Origin: Trinickia soli
GTDB lineage: Bacteria > Pseudomonadota > Gammaproteobacteria > Burkholderiales > Burkholderiaceae
Assembly: GCF_002879855.1 (NCBI RefSeq)
Contig: NZ_PNYB01000005.1
Span: 1 to 64,000 of the forward strand
Direction of reading: 5' to 3'
Length of the DNA stretch: 64,000 bases
The position numbers and the translations under genes are program-made. Shown here one piece after another: positions 18,381 to 29,092 of the stretch; position 1 is the stretch's first letter, and every line of letters starts with the position of its first letter. The notes below the pieces were generated by a model that saw only the letters and a program-made list of their open reading frames with translations, was not told the origin of the DNA and ran no database searches.

Positions 18381-19910
18381 TTGGATACGATCATTTTGTC
18401 GGACTGGCTCGGGACCCGGCTCGAACGCGACGCGGCCGAGCCGATGTACCGCCAGGTACTGCGCCTCGTCCAGCATGCCATCCTGACGGGCCAGCTCGCC
18501 CCCGGCACGAAGCTGCCGAGTTCCCGAACGCTGGCGGACGATCTCGATATTGCCCGCAATACCGTCCTGCGCGTCTACGATCAGCTGACGGCCGAAGGCT
18601 ATGTCCTGTCGACCACCGGCAGCGGCACCTACGTCGCCGACACGCGACCGGATACCGCAGCCGTGCGCCCGCGAGTCTTCACGCGTGCGAGCGAGGCCGG
18701 CGCGCCGGAGGAAAGCCGCGCGCATCGAAGCCTGTCGACGCGCGGCCGGCGTCTGATCGGCCGCGCCGGCGTGGCGCCAAAGCAATGGGGCGCCTTCATG
18801 CCCGGCGTACCCGACGTCACCGAGTTTCCCTCGCGCACATGGAGCCGCTTGCAGGCGCGGCTTTGGAAGGAAGCCAATCCCGACCTGCTGACCTACGCAC
18901 CCGGCGGCGGCTATCGACCGCTGCGGCGCGCCTTGTCGGATTATCTGCGCGTTGCGCGTTCGGTCAAATGCTCCCCCGATCAAATCATCATCACTACGGG
19001 TATTCATCAGTCGATGGACCTCGCCGTCAGGCTTTTGACCGACGTCGGCGATCGCGCGTGGGTCGAGGAGCCCTGCTATTGGGGCGCGCGCAGCGTGCTG
19101 CAATCGGCCGGGCTCGAGCTCGAACCGATTCCCGTGGACAGCGAAGGACTGAACCCGCGCGAACTTGCGCAGGCCGCGCCGCACGCGCCGCCGCGTCTTG
19201 CGGTCGTCACGCCATCGCACCAGTATCCGCTCGGCATGGTGATGAGCTTGGCGCGACGGCGCACATTGCTCGAATACGCCCGTCAGCATGACGTCTGGAT
19301 CGTCGAGGATGACTACGACAGCGAGTTTCGCTACGGCAGCCGGCCGATCGCATCGCTGCAAGGGCTCGACGACGCAGGGCGCGTCATCTATGTCGGCAGC
19401 CTCGGCAAGATCCTGTATCCCGGGCTGCGGATCGGCTACATGGTCGCGCCCGAGCATCTCGTCGATACGTTTCGCACGGGCGTAGCCGAGCTGTATCGCG
19501 AAGGTCAGTTGATGCACCAGGCGGTGCTTGCGGAATTCATCCTCGGCGGCTATCTGACCTCGCATGTGCGGCGCATGCGCGCGCTATACGGCGAGCGTCG
19601 GCAGATGCTGATCGATGCGATCACCTCGCGCTTCGGGGACGCGCTTCCCGTAATGGGGGACGAAGCCGGCCTGCACCTCGTGCTCGGTCTACCGGATTCT
19701 GCCGACGACCGCGCGGTAACCGCGGCTGCATTCGAAGCCGGCGTGATCGTGCGGCCGCTCGCGGCCTATTACAGCAGTGAGGAGGTGGCGCGCCGCGGCT
19801 TGCTGCTCGGCTATGCGTGCGTACCAAACGACAGGATCGGGCCGGCGTTCGAGACGCTTGCGCGCGTCATCGAACAGCACCTGAGCGCCGGGGCCATGCA
19901 CGCGGCTTGA
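18381..19910 (+). CDS. MocR/PdxR-type regulator (GntR HTH fused to PLP aminotransferase-like domain)
   Basis: 509 residues from TTG at 18381, with AGGG 7 bp upstream; no ATG fits. Residues about 18-85 are a GntR winged HTH (MYRQVLRLVQHAILTGQLAP, AEGYVLSTTGSGTYVAD). The remainder is a fold-type I aminotransferase domain with DDYDSEFRYGSRP and the PLP-binding lysine in GSLGKILYPGLRIGYM. Such proteins bind PLP and an amine or amino-acid effector, such as GABA in GabR. Divergence from a polyamine importer and the repeats between them suggest it senses a polyamine or its breakdown product, but the effector is not known. Confidence 0.88.
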   Translation: MDTIILSDWLGTRLERDAAEPMYRQVLRLVQHAILTGQLAPGTKLPSSRTLADDLDIARNTVLRVYDQLTAEGYVLSTTGSGTYVADTRPDTAAVRPRVFTRASEAGAPEESRAHRSLSTRGRRLIGRAGVAPKQWGAFMPGVPDVTEFPSRTWSRLQARLWKEANPDLLTYAPGGGYRPLRRALSDYLRVARSVKCSPDQIIITTGIHQSMDLAVRLLTDVGDRAWVEEPCYWGARSVLQSAGLELEPIPVDSEGLNPRELAQAAPHAPPRLAVVTPSHQYPLGMVMSLARRRTLLEYARQHDVWIVEDDYDSEFRYGSRPIASLQGLDDAGRVIYVGSLGKILYPGLRIGYMVAPEHLVDTFRTGVAELYREGQLMHQAVLAEFILGGYLTSHVRRMRALYGERRQMLIDAITSRFGDALPVMGDEAGLHLVLGLPDSADDRAVTAAAFEAGVIVRPLAAYYSSEEVARRGLLLGYACVPNDRIGPAFETLARVIEQHLSAGAMHAA

Positions 19911-20362
19911 GCGGCGGCGCGAAACCGTTTCGAGAACCGGTCGATGCGACGAGGCCGCGCGTCGCCACCGCTGCTCGCCGCCGGCGCTGTCCGTAGTTGC
20001 CATTGTTCGCAGTTTCGCTCGAGCCCGCCGGCCAGCGACCCCGTGGGCGACATGCTTGCAAGATCGTCCAAGCCGTCGGCCCGCGTTGGCGTGGAAGCCC
20101 ACTTTCAGATCAACCGGCGCGGCAACCACACGGCCATTCCGGAAACATTCGTCAAGGCCCTGCCGCCCGTCACGAAGCGGACCGTCGCCATTGCAACGCG
20201 GCTCGCCGAGGTCGGGATCCGCCTCGACAGCGGACTCTCGCAGGCGGTGCTGAAATACCTGTGAGGCGACCTGCGTCACGTCGACAACAGCATCGGCAGC
20301 GCGATCGAAGCACAGCCAGGCGGATCGCTTATCGTCCGTGCGGCTGTGCTTCGCCATCGCAT
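19911..20362. other. Gap after MocR gene; possible S1/P1-nuclease-like tail remnant
   Basis: No convincing complete gene. A plus-strand frame ending at 20264 finishes with ETFVKALPPVTKRTVAIA and TRLAEVGIRLDSGLSQAVL. This weakly resembles the C-terminal helix of S1/P1 nucleases (PV..r.a.AG.RLA..L), but the upstream part of that frame has no similarity. If real it is a 3' fragment of about 55 codons (roughly 20100-20264). Otherwise the stretch is ordinary spacer between MocR and the end of the foldase gene. Confidence 0.25.
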
Positions 20363-21435
20363 TCAATGGGCCGATCCAAGATCGAGCGATGCCGCACGCA
20401 GCCGTTCCCCCACGTTCGCGAACGCGTGCTCTCGCAATTGCGCGATCTGCGCATCGCGCTCGGCCGCCGTCAATCCCATCGCTTCGATGCGCGCACGCTG
20501 CGACGCATAATCAGCGTACTTTGCACGCCACGCGTCCTCGTCTTGCTGCATCTTCACGATGCGCTCGGCCGCTTGCGGCCCCCACTCCTGCGTCGCTTTT
20601 GCACGCAACTGGTCCGTCGACATGCCTTGCTGGCGCAGCCGTGCGATAGCATCGACGGTTGCGCGAGAGCGCTCGCCGCGTTCGATGACGCCGCGCTCCT
20701 GCGCCGGCATCTGCGTATCGAGCGCCTGCAGGCGGGCAGCCTTCTGCGCGTCGGACAACGCGGGATCGCGCACGATTCGCAACCGCTCGATCGCGTAATG
20801 CGCGCGGCGCCAATCAGATCCGAAGAACGCTTCGCTCCAATCCGCCCCGAGCGTTCGGCTCGCCAGCGACACGCGTTCGTCGAGCGAGGATTGCATCGCA
20901 TCGAGATCCAGCTGACTCGCGCGGCTGCCATCGCTCGCGGCGATCGGCGCAGCTATCGGGGCTGCAAGCGGCGCGAGCCGGGCCAGCGCCTGCCGATAGG
21001 ACTGGTACCGCTGCCATACATCCAGCGTTTCGGCTTGCGCAACCGTGCCGTCGAGCTGCGCGGCAATCCGTTTGCGCACGAGCGCATCCAGTGCGTCGGG
21101 CGGCAACTCGTTTTGCGCGGTCAGGAAATAGTCGAAGAAGTCACGCACGCCGCGTACTTTGGCCAAGTGCCCGCGCGCATCGAGCGGCAGCCGCGGCGGC
21201 ATCGAACCCGTCAGCGATACCGGCAGCGAGCCGGGCCGCGCGGCCGAAGCGGAGTCCGGCGCCGCCACTTCGACGGCCGGCAGCGCCATCGCGCTGACGG
21301 CCGGCCGCGCGGCAGCCTGCGGCGCCCGGGCCGGCGCAACGAAATGCCAGACCGCGGCTACTGCGGCAACGCCTGCGAGCCCGAATAGCGCGTACGTGAC
21401 GACGGTCTGCTTTGCATCGGCTGGGCGCATCATCA

Positions 21436-21436
<1 letters not shown>
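20363..21436 (-). CDS. lif: Lipase foldase (lipase-specific chaperone)
   Basis: 357 residues. An N-terminal membrane anchor (about 11-32, YALFGLAGVAAVAAVW) is followed by an Ala/Pro-rich linker and an extended all-helical domain. The family hallmark appears as VRDFFDYFLTAQNE, matching the R-x-x-F-D-Y-x-L-S-x-x-G-E motif with some drift. It stays in the inner membrane and folds the lipase in the periplasm before type II secretion. Its ATG overlaps the lipase stop by one base (TAATG), so translation is coupled. The pair is diagnostic of Burkholderia/Pseudomonas subfamily I.1/I.2 lipases. Confidence 0.93.
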
Positions 21437-22838
<1,402 letters not shown>

Positions 22839-22866
22839 AAAAAAAAGGCCGACGCAAGCGTCGGCC
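22839..22866 (-). terminator. Rho-independent terminator of the ABC exporter gene
   Basis: Read on the minus strand: GGCCGACGC, loop TT, GCGTCGGCC, then eight T (the A-run at 22839-22846). A perfect 9-bp stem lies 41 bp after the exporter stop codon. Confidence 0.9.
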
Positions 22867-22907
22867 CTCGGATACGGGGGTAAGAGCGGTTACGCCGCCA
22901 TCGCCGA

Positions 22908-24764
22908 TCAGGCCTCGGCGGTGCTCGAAGCATCTCGCCGTGGCTCGCTAAGCGGTGCGTCGGCAAGCAGGCCTTTGGTCAGCTCGAGCGCCTGGCGTTC
23001 GAACAGGCGCCGATACAGCCCATGCTCGAGCCGGATCAACGCATCGTGATCGCCCTCTTCGACAACGTGCCCCTTATCGAGCACGAGCAGACGATCGAGC
23101 GAGCGCACCGTCGACAAGCGATGTGCGACGACGAGCGTGGTCCGACCCACCATGAGCCGCTCCATCGCTTCCTGGATCGATGCCTCGCTCTCGCTGTCGA
23201 GGCTCGAAGTGGCTTCGTCGAAGATGAGGACGGGCGCATCGGCCAGGAACGCGCGGGCGATGGCCACCCGTTGCCGCTCGCCGCCCGACAGCTTTACGCC
23301 GCGCTCGCCGACGAGCGTGTCGTAGCCGCGCGGCAGCGCCGCGATGAACTCATGCGCGTTGGCCAGTTGTGCCGCGCGTTCGATGTCGGCACGCGATGCG
23401 CCGGGCCGGGCATAGGCGATGTTCTCGGCCAGCGAGCGGTGAAACAACAGCGGCTCCTGCTGGACGATCGCAATCTGAGCGCGCAGCGACGCCTGACGAA
23501 CGCCCGCAATGTCTTGTCCGTCGATCGTGATCCTGCCTTCCGTCACGTCGTACAGCCGTTGGATCAATTTGATGAACGTCGTCTTGCCGGACCCTGAATG
23601 GCCGATCAACCCCACGCGCTCGCCGGGCGCAATGCGGACCGAGAAGTCCGAATACAACGGCGTCGCGTGCGCGTCATAGCGGAAAGTCACGTGCTCGAAG
23701 CGGATCTCGCCGTGCTCGACGACCAGCGTGGCCGCGCCGGGTTTGTCGTCGATGCCGAGCGGCTGGCTTGTCAATTGAACGAGCTCTTCCATGTCGTTGA
23801 CCGAGCGCTGCAACTGCCGCACCAGCATGCCGACGTCGCGCAAATACCCTTGCAGCACCAGGAACATCGTCAAAGCGAAGGCGATGTCGCCCACGCCCGC
23901 TCGATCGTTCAGCCACAGCACGATGGCAACGCCGAGCATCGCCGCTTGCATCGCGGCGAGCATGACGTTTTGCAGGCTACCGTTGAATGTGCCGCGCAGC
24001 CATGCTCGGCGCGTGCGGTGGCTCCATTTTCCGATCACGCGCGACAAGCGCTGCTCCTCGCGCATTTCGGCGCCGAACGCCTTGACGACGGAGTTGCAGG
24101 TGACGGCATCGGCCAGCGCGCCGCCCAACCGCGTATCCCAGGCGTTGCCCAAGCGCGCCGCGGGCGCGACGAGGCTGAGCGTCAAGGTAATCGTCACGGC
24201 GATGTAGAGCACCGCACCGGTGCCGACGACGACGCCCATGACCGGCCAGCGCGCGCCGAGCAGCGCCGTCGCTCCGACGAGCATGATGAACGACGGCAGC
24301 AGCCCGATCAGCAGCGTGTCGTTGAGCAGGTCGACCGCCCAGATGCCGCGCGTGATCTTGCGCACGGTCGAGCCCGCGAAACTGTTCGCGTGCCAATCGG
24401 TCGACAACCTCTGCACGCGGTGGAACGCGTCGCCCGCGATGTCGCTCATCATCTTCAGAGTCAGGCCGGTGATGCTGAAGTACGTGAAGTAACGCAGCAA
24501 CGCGCCGGCCAGCGCCAGAGCGATCAACGATACGAACGGCGCGAGCACCGCATGTAAAGCGCTCGTTTTATCGTGGCTGCCGCTGGCCAGCGCGTCGACG
24601 AGGTGGCCGGCGAACCACGGCGTCATGATGTCGGCGAATGCGGTCAATAGCGCGACGAGGACGATCGCGGCAATGCGCGGACGCTGCCGGATCCAATGCG
24701 TGAAGGCGAAGCCGAAGACGTCCTTGAACGTCTGCCCGCCAAGATCGATTTTTGTGTGATTCAT
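22908..24764 (-). CDS. ABC exporter, membrane domain fused to ATPase (MsbA-like half-transporter)
   Basis: 618 residues. Six membrane helices are predicted in about 25-330 (for example IAAIVLVALLTAFADIMTPW and VMGVVVGTGAVLYIAVTITL). The ATPase follows: Walker A GLIGHSGSGKTTF, signature LSGGERQRVAIARAFL, Walker B VLIFDEATSSLDSES, H-loop VAHRLSTVRSL. It works as a homodimer exporting a lipid, drug or peptide; the cargo is unknown. There is no peptidase-C39 domain, so it is not a bacteriocin-processing type. A 22-codon ORF with a strong ribosome site lies about 200 bp upstream on the same strand and may control or supply it. A strong terminator follows. Confidence 0.88.
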   Translation of the reverse strand: MNHTKIDLGGQTFKDVFGFAFTHWIRQRPRIAAIVLVALLTAFADIMTPWFAGHLVDALASGSHDKTSALHAVLAPFVSLIALALAGALLRYFTYFSITGLTLKMMSDIAGDAFHRVQRLSTDWHANSFAGSTVRKITRGIWAVDLLNDTLLIGLLPSFIMLVGATALLGARWPVMGVVVGTGAVLYIAVTITLTLSLVAPAARLGNAWDTRLGGALADAVTCNSVVKAFGAEMREEQRLSRVIGKWSHRTRRAWLRGTFNGSLQNVMLAAMQAAMLGVAIVLWLNDRAGVGDIAFALTMFLVLQGYLRDVGMLVRQLQRSVNDMEELVQLTSQPLGIDDKPGAATLVVEHGEIRFEHVTFRYDAHATPLYSDFSVRIAPGERVGLIGHSGSGKTTFIKLIQRLYDVTEGRITIDGQDIAGVRQASLRAQIAIVQQEPLLFHRSLAENIAYARPGASRADIERAAQLANAHEFIAALPRGYDTLVGERGVKLSGGERQRVAIARAFLADAPVLIFDEATSSLDSESEASIQEAMERLMVGRTTLVVAHRLSTVRSLDRLLVLDKGHVVEEGDHDALIRLEHGLYRRLFERQALELTKGLLADAPLSEPRRDASSTAEA

Positions 24765-24966
24765 AGGCGTTCTGCCCCGAACGCATCGCGCTCAGGGTCC
24801 TGAAAATTGAAAGAAAAAGCTTCGCGGCGCGAACCGAACGGTCCGGCGCCGACGAGAGGCCGCTTACCGCGGCGGAATGACTTAGAAAATGCGAGAGCCG
24901 GTTTGCACGCCAGGGAGGCCCTGGCCGAACACGGCGAGAATCGAAGCTTCGGCAGCTACGGCGACG

Positions 24967-25035
24967 TCAAGGTCGCCGTTCGCCCTTGCGAGCAGATGCC
25001 ACGTTCGGGACGGCTGTAAGCGTGGTGATAGACAT
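24967..25035 (-). CDS. 22-codon leader-like ORF upstream of ABC exporter
   Basis: ATG at 25035 with GGGAGG 6 bp upstream encodes MSITTLTAVPNVASARKGER then RP and UGA. The ribosome site is stronger than those of most genes here. The end, Arg-Pro followed by CCT TGA C, is the arrangement of the E. coli TnaC leader, which stalls at its final Pro-UGA. A +1 shift at CCT-T-GAC would instead join it to 28 more codons (DVAVAAEAS...QTGSRIF) ending at TAA 24882, giving a 50-residue peptide. It may be a regulatory leader, a frameshifted peptide gene or chance. The rest of the 434-bp gap (24765-25198) shows nothing else. Confidence 0.4.
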   Translation of the reverse strand: MSITTLTAVPNVASARKGERRP

Positions 25036-25198
25036 CGAACGCCTCCCTTGGTGGTTAAGTGAATTGAACGGGAAACTAGTCTAACAGTATCTCAAAATGG
25101 GCGTGCGAAACCCGACACAGGCAACGAGGGATCGCCCGCGTTGCCCATTGCACCTTCGGCGCACCGCATGATGCGTTTCGAGTTGTTCGTTTCTTTCC

Positions 25199-28100
25199 TC
25201 AGTTCGTGGGCGTCAAATCCACACGCGTCGACGGGCCGTTGTCCTTCATCCCTTCCGTGCCGAAATGCGGCGCCACAATCGCGATCCGGCTGGCGTCGAT
25301 TTTCTGGCTCAAATACTGGCGCACGCTCTGGGCGCGCTGCTCGGCAAGCGCGTGCAGGCTCGTGTCGTCGACGGGCGCGTGGTAAGCCAGCGAGCGTTTC
25401 ATATCCTCGTCGGGCAACGTTTTGGTCAGGCCGATGAAGTTGCGAGGCTTCTTGAAATCGGCGTCGTCGTACGCCTTTTTCAAATAACGGCTGTACTCGT
25501 CGGGGGTCAACGTCACGGTGGACAAGTCGACACGTTGCCCGCCGCTCGTCGTCGCCTTCGCTTTCTCCTGCTTCACGAGGTCGTCGACGTAGGCGAAACG
25601 CAATCCCGACGTATCGACGTCCGCGTCCGCTCGTCCGCTCAACTCGAGCTTCACCTCCGTTTTATCCGTCATCAGCCTCGCAAGCGTATCGAGCTTCTCG
25701 CGTGCGCTGTCCGTCAATGCCGCAGAACCGGGCGCAAACGCGATGTATTGCAAGTGCTCCGCGCTGGGCTGACCGCTCGCGCCGCCGCCGAACGCGTTCG
25801 CCAACAGCGAGAACGGCGCCGTGACCGCGCGCTCGATAAGATGCGTGACCGCGCTCCAGATCAGGCTGCCCAAGCTGAATTGCGGATTCGACAGCGATCC
25901 CGAAACGGGAATGTTGACGTCGATCTGGCCGCGGGAGTTCTTCAGCAGGGCAATGGCGAGGCGGACCGGCAAGTGCGTTTCCGTATCGTTTTGGACATGC
26001 TCGCCGAATGTCAGCTGGTCGATGAAAAGATGATTTTCCGCGGTCAGTTGGTCGTTTGCGAGCTTGTAATGCAGATCGACGTTCAGCGTGCCCTTCAGGA
26101 TCGGATAGCCCGCGTATTTCAGCGAATAAGGCGTCAGGTTCTTCAGCCCGATATCGTGCGCACTCGCGCTCAAGTCGAGCGTCGGTTTCGGCGCGAGCGG
26201 GTTGGCCGTGCCGCGAATAGCGACCGGGCCGTTATGGGCCAGGCTTGCGTTGATGTTGACCGGCGCCGGAGTCGCGACGTCGGTCCCGAACGTGCCGATC
26301 GTCCCGGTGATATCGACGAGGTCGGCTGTGTAGTTCGGTTTGACAAAGTCGTCGGTGTAGTTCACATGGCCCTGTTGCAGCACCACTTGGCCGATGCGGG
26401 CGCGCAGCGGGGTCGAGGCCGTGCCCGGCGGCGCCGTTTCGACGTGCGCCGTGCTCGTCGCCGCCTTCTGCTTGCCGGTGCCCGACGCGTCGGCGGCCGC
26501 ACGCTGCTGGGCCAGCACGTCGTTCAGGTTCAGCTTGCCCTGAGCGTCAAGCACCACACGCCCGAAAAAGCGTGCGAACGTGACGCGCGCAATCTCCAGG
26601 TCGACGCCGTGTTCGTCGTAGCGGGCGTTGATGCCGCCGAGGCCAAGGGTTCCCCAGCCTGCAAGCGGCGCCGACGTCGTGCGATCGAGCAGACGCACGT
26701 CGACGAGCGCCGCCCCGCCCCGGTACGAATACGACGCGGCGCCATTCTTCGATATCGCAGCCTTGATTTGTCCTCGGGCGTTCAATTGAGCGCCCGCGAT
26801 CTTCGCGTGCAGCCCGCTGCCGAAATAAGGCTCGACGGCCGAAAGATCGAGCCGGTTCGCCTGCACGTTCAGCGTGGCATCGAGCGGCGCCGGTACGATC
26901 GCGCCCTCGGCGTCGAGCGTGCCCTTGCCGTTAAGCGACGCCTCCAACTTGACCGCAAGCGGCCGGCTCATGTCTTCAGAAATGTTGCGCACGTCAAGTT
27001 GGACCGGCGCGAAGTGCAGCGTCGCGGGGCTGGGTGCGGCTTCATCGGTGATGTCCGCCGAGGCGTCGCGCAAAACGAGTTCGCCGATTCGATAGCGCCA
27101 GCCCGGTTGCGTTTCGTGCGTGGCTGTCTGGTTGCTTCGAGCCGGCTCATGAGTCCGGCGTTCGCGGGCAGGCTCGCGCGCCGTTTCGGCTCGCACCGCG
27201 CGCGATCGTTCGGGCGTCGACTGGCCCGGCGGCTGCGCCAGCTGCGTCAGGCTGATGCGGCCATCTTTGTCGCGCGTACCCGTCACCGACAACCCCGTGG
27301 CTTCGATCCGGTCGATATCGGCCGAATGCGCCGCCACGTCGATGCTTTTGATGGCGACGCGGCCTTGCGCGAGCGCGATGTCCGGCGCACCGCCTTTCGC
27401 CGCAGCGAGCCCGCTGATTTTCAATGACGTCAGCGTCAGATCGCCGTCGCCGACGCGCATTTGCATGCTTGGGTGCGACCAATCGGCATCGAGCGAGAGC
27501 GTCGCGCCGAGCGCGCCTTCGATGATCCGAGCCCGCGTCGCGCCATCCAGATACGGTTGTGCGACCGGCAAGGCGAAATGGTCGATCGTCACTTTGGCGT
27601 CGGCACGCTGGGCCGCCATCGCGAGCGCGCCCGTTGCTGCGATGGTCCCGCCTTGCTTCAGCGTCGTTTGGATCGCGTAGCGCGATTTCGCGGCGCCGCG
27701 CGTCGAAAAGTCGTCCAACGACGCTTGGAGGTTCGACAGGTCGACGGCGACCGGACGGTCCGGCACGCGGTCTTCGAACGCGACGGTGCCGTCGCTCAGC
27801 GCGAAATGCTTGATCGATACATCTATAGGGGCGGGCTTTGCTGCTACGGTCCCAGCGGGCGAAGCAGCAGCGGACGCCGAGGAGGCCGCAGAGGCCGAGA
27901 CTGCGCTCGCCGCGTCCATCGCGCTCGCGCCCGCTGTCCGAGACGCTGTCGAGGACGCTGGCGTCGGGGCCGCGGCGGGCGACGCAAACGCGTGGGCAAT
28001 ACTGAGTTCGCCCGTATGCTCGCGCGTCAGATGCAGCGCGGGCTGGTCCAGGCGGATTTCGTCAAAGCGATAAACGCCCGCAAGCGGCTGGAGCCCTGCC

Positions 28101-29032
28101 GCTGCGACGTGCAGCGCGTGCGCCGCGAAAAGCGGTGCATGCGCCGCATCGACGATGCGCGCATCGGTCAGGTCCGCAGTGCCGGAAACGGTCAATGTCG
28201 GCTTGTCGGCCGAGATCAGGAAGCGCAGCTTCAGATCGCCGGCCAGCCTGCCGCTTTGCACCTCGAGCGGAAGCTTCGTCGGCACGTAAGACAACAGGCG
28301 CGGCACGTCGAGATCATTGAACGTCAAGGTGACGTCCGATTCCCGCGATTGCGCAAATGGCTTCGTTCTGCCACGGATCTCGAGGGGGCTGCCATCGACT
28401 CGCGCCGAAAACCGTGGATCGACGAAGATGTCGGTCTGCGCGGGCAGCGTCGCGATAAACGGCACGCCGAGCGACAACTGATCGACGACATGGCGCGCGC
28501 CGAGCAAGCGGTCGTCGAAATCGATGCGGCCGTTTTCGACGGCGATATTCGAGACCGAGAACAGCGTCGGGCCCGCTTGCGGCTTCGAAGGTTTGGCGAA
28601 CTTCTCGGCGATGTCGCTGAAATTGAAGCGCTGCGCGTCATACCGCACCAGGTTGATGCGGGGCGAATCGATGCGCAGCTCGCTCACCATTGGCGCGAAT
28701 CGTAGCAACGTGATCCACGACGCCCGCACGACCAGGCGTTCGACTGTCGCGAAATCGCCCGTGCCGCCGCGCTCGCCGACACGCAAACCGTCGACTTCGA
28801 GTCGAAGCGTGTAGGGATTGAGGGTGACGCGGCGAATCGATGCGGGCCGGTCGAGCGCCTGCCCGAGCTGCCGCTCGGCGATGTGTCGAATCAACGGCGG
28901 CGCGGCAAAAAAACCAATCAGTCCGTACAGCACCACGGCAAACACCGCGCCGATCGCCGCGCGCCGCGCACCGCGAGACCGCATCTTCTCCCTGAGACGG
29001 GACAGCGCGCCGCCTTTCGGTTCATCCGTCAT
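25199..29032 (-). CDS. Giant DUF748 (AsmA-like) envelope protein
   Basis: 1277 residues. A cytoplasmic basic start (MTDEPKGGALSRLREKMRSR) and one membrane helix (about 27-48, AVFAVVLYGLIGFFAAPPLI) precede a very long periplasmic beta-rich part. DUF748 motifs include RRVTLNPYTLRLEVDGLRVG, SPRINLVRYDAQRFN and, near the C-terminus, LSGSLSNPQFSLGSLIW-like repeats. An Ala/Ser low-complexity linker lies at about 345-400. The C-terminal 200 residues (IAFAPGSAALTDSAREKLDT) resemble an OmpA-type peptidoglycan-associated region. AsmA/TamB-class proteins bridge inner and outer membrane and are thought to help lipid transport. It precedes the DUF1254 lipoprotein end by 60 bp on the same strand. Confidence 0.88.
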   Translation of the reverse strand: MTDEPKGGALSRLREKMRSRGARRAAIGAVFAVVLYGLIGFFAAPPLIRHIAERQLGQALDRPASIRRVTLNPYTLRLEVDGLRVGERGGTGDFATVERLVVRASWITLLRFAPMVSELRIDSPRINLVRYDAQRFNFSDIAEKFAKPSKPQAGPTLFSVSNIAVENGRIDFDDRLLGARHVVDQLSLGVPFIATLPAQTDIFVDPRFSARVDGSPLEIRGRTKPFAQSRESDVTLTFNDLDVPRLLSYVPTKLPLEVQSGRLAGDLKLRFLISADKPTLTVSGTADLTDARIVDAAHAPLFAAHALHVAAAGLQPLAGVYRFDEIRLDQPALHLTREHTGELSIAHAFASPAAAPTPASSTASRTAGASAMDAASAVSASAASSASAAASPAGTVAAKPAPIDVSIKHFALSDGTVAFEDRVPDRPVAVDLSNLQASLDDFSTRGAAKSRYAIQTTLKQGGTIAATGALAMAAQRADAKVTIDHFALPVAQPYLDGATRARIIEGALGATLSLDADWSHPSMQMRVGDGDLTLTSLKISGLAAAKGGAPDIALAQGRVAIKSIDVAAHSADIDRIEATGLSVTGTRDKDGRISLTQLAQPPGQSTPERSRAVRAETAREPARERRTHEPARSNQTATHETQPGWRYRIGELVLRDASADITDEAAPSPATLHFAPVQLDVRNISEDMSRPLAVKLEASLNGKGTLDAEGAIVPAPLDATLNVQANRLDLSAVEPYFGSGLHAKIAGAQLNARGQIKAAISKNGAASYSYRGGAALVDVRLLDRTTSAPLAGWGTLGLGGINARYDEHGVDLEIARVTFARFFGRVVLDAQGKLNLNDVLAQQRAAADASGTGKQKAATSTAHVETAPPGTASTPLRARIGQVVLQQGHVNYTDDFVKPNYTADLVDITGTIGTFGTDVATPAPVNINASLAHNGPVAIRGTANPLAPKPTLDLSASAHDIGLKNLTPYSLKYAGYPILKGTLNVDLHYKLANDQLTAENHLFIDQLTFGEHVQNDTETHLPVRLAIALLKNSRGQIDVNIPVSGSLSNPQFSLGSLIWSAVTHLIERAVTAPFSLLANAFGGGASGQPSAEHLQYIAFAPGSAALTDSAREKLDTLARLMTDKTEVKLELSGRADADVDTSGLRFAYVDDLVKQEKAKATTSGGQRVDLSTVTLTPDEYSRYLKKAYDDADFKKPRNFIGLTKTLPDEDMKRSLAYHAPVDDTSLHALAEQRAQSVRQYLSQKIDASRIAIVAPHFGTEGMKDNGPSTRVDLTPTN

Positions 29033-29092
29033 CGCGCTGCTCCGCTCACGCTTGCTCGCTCCGCTCGATTCATTCGACGTCTTCGCCCTCGG

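Noticed and set aside
24807-25019. 70-codon plus-strand frame in the gap before the DUF748 gene
   Set aside because: No ribosome site and Arg/Glu-rich shadow character; the minus strand here has the better-supported short ORF.
24765-25035. Lasso-peptide or C39-type bacteriocin precursor for the ABC exporter
   Set aside because: No cyclase or protease genes are nearby, the exporter has no peptidase domain, and the frameshifted peptide has no acidic residue at the ring position or double-glycine cleavage site.
25265-27427. 720-codon plus-strand frame opposite the DUF748 gene
   Set aside because: Arg-rich composition and no motifs; a product of GC-rich third-position bias opposite a real gene.
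26000-29000. Ala/Ser low-complexity stretch in the DUF748 protein as a possible frameshift
   Set aside because: The frame stays open and domain character resumes on both sides; it reads as a natural linker.
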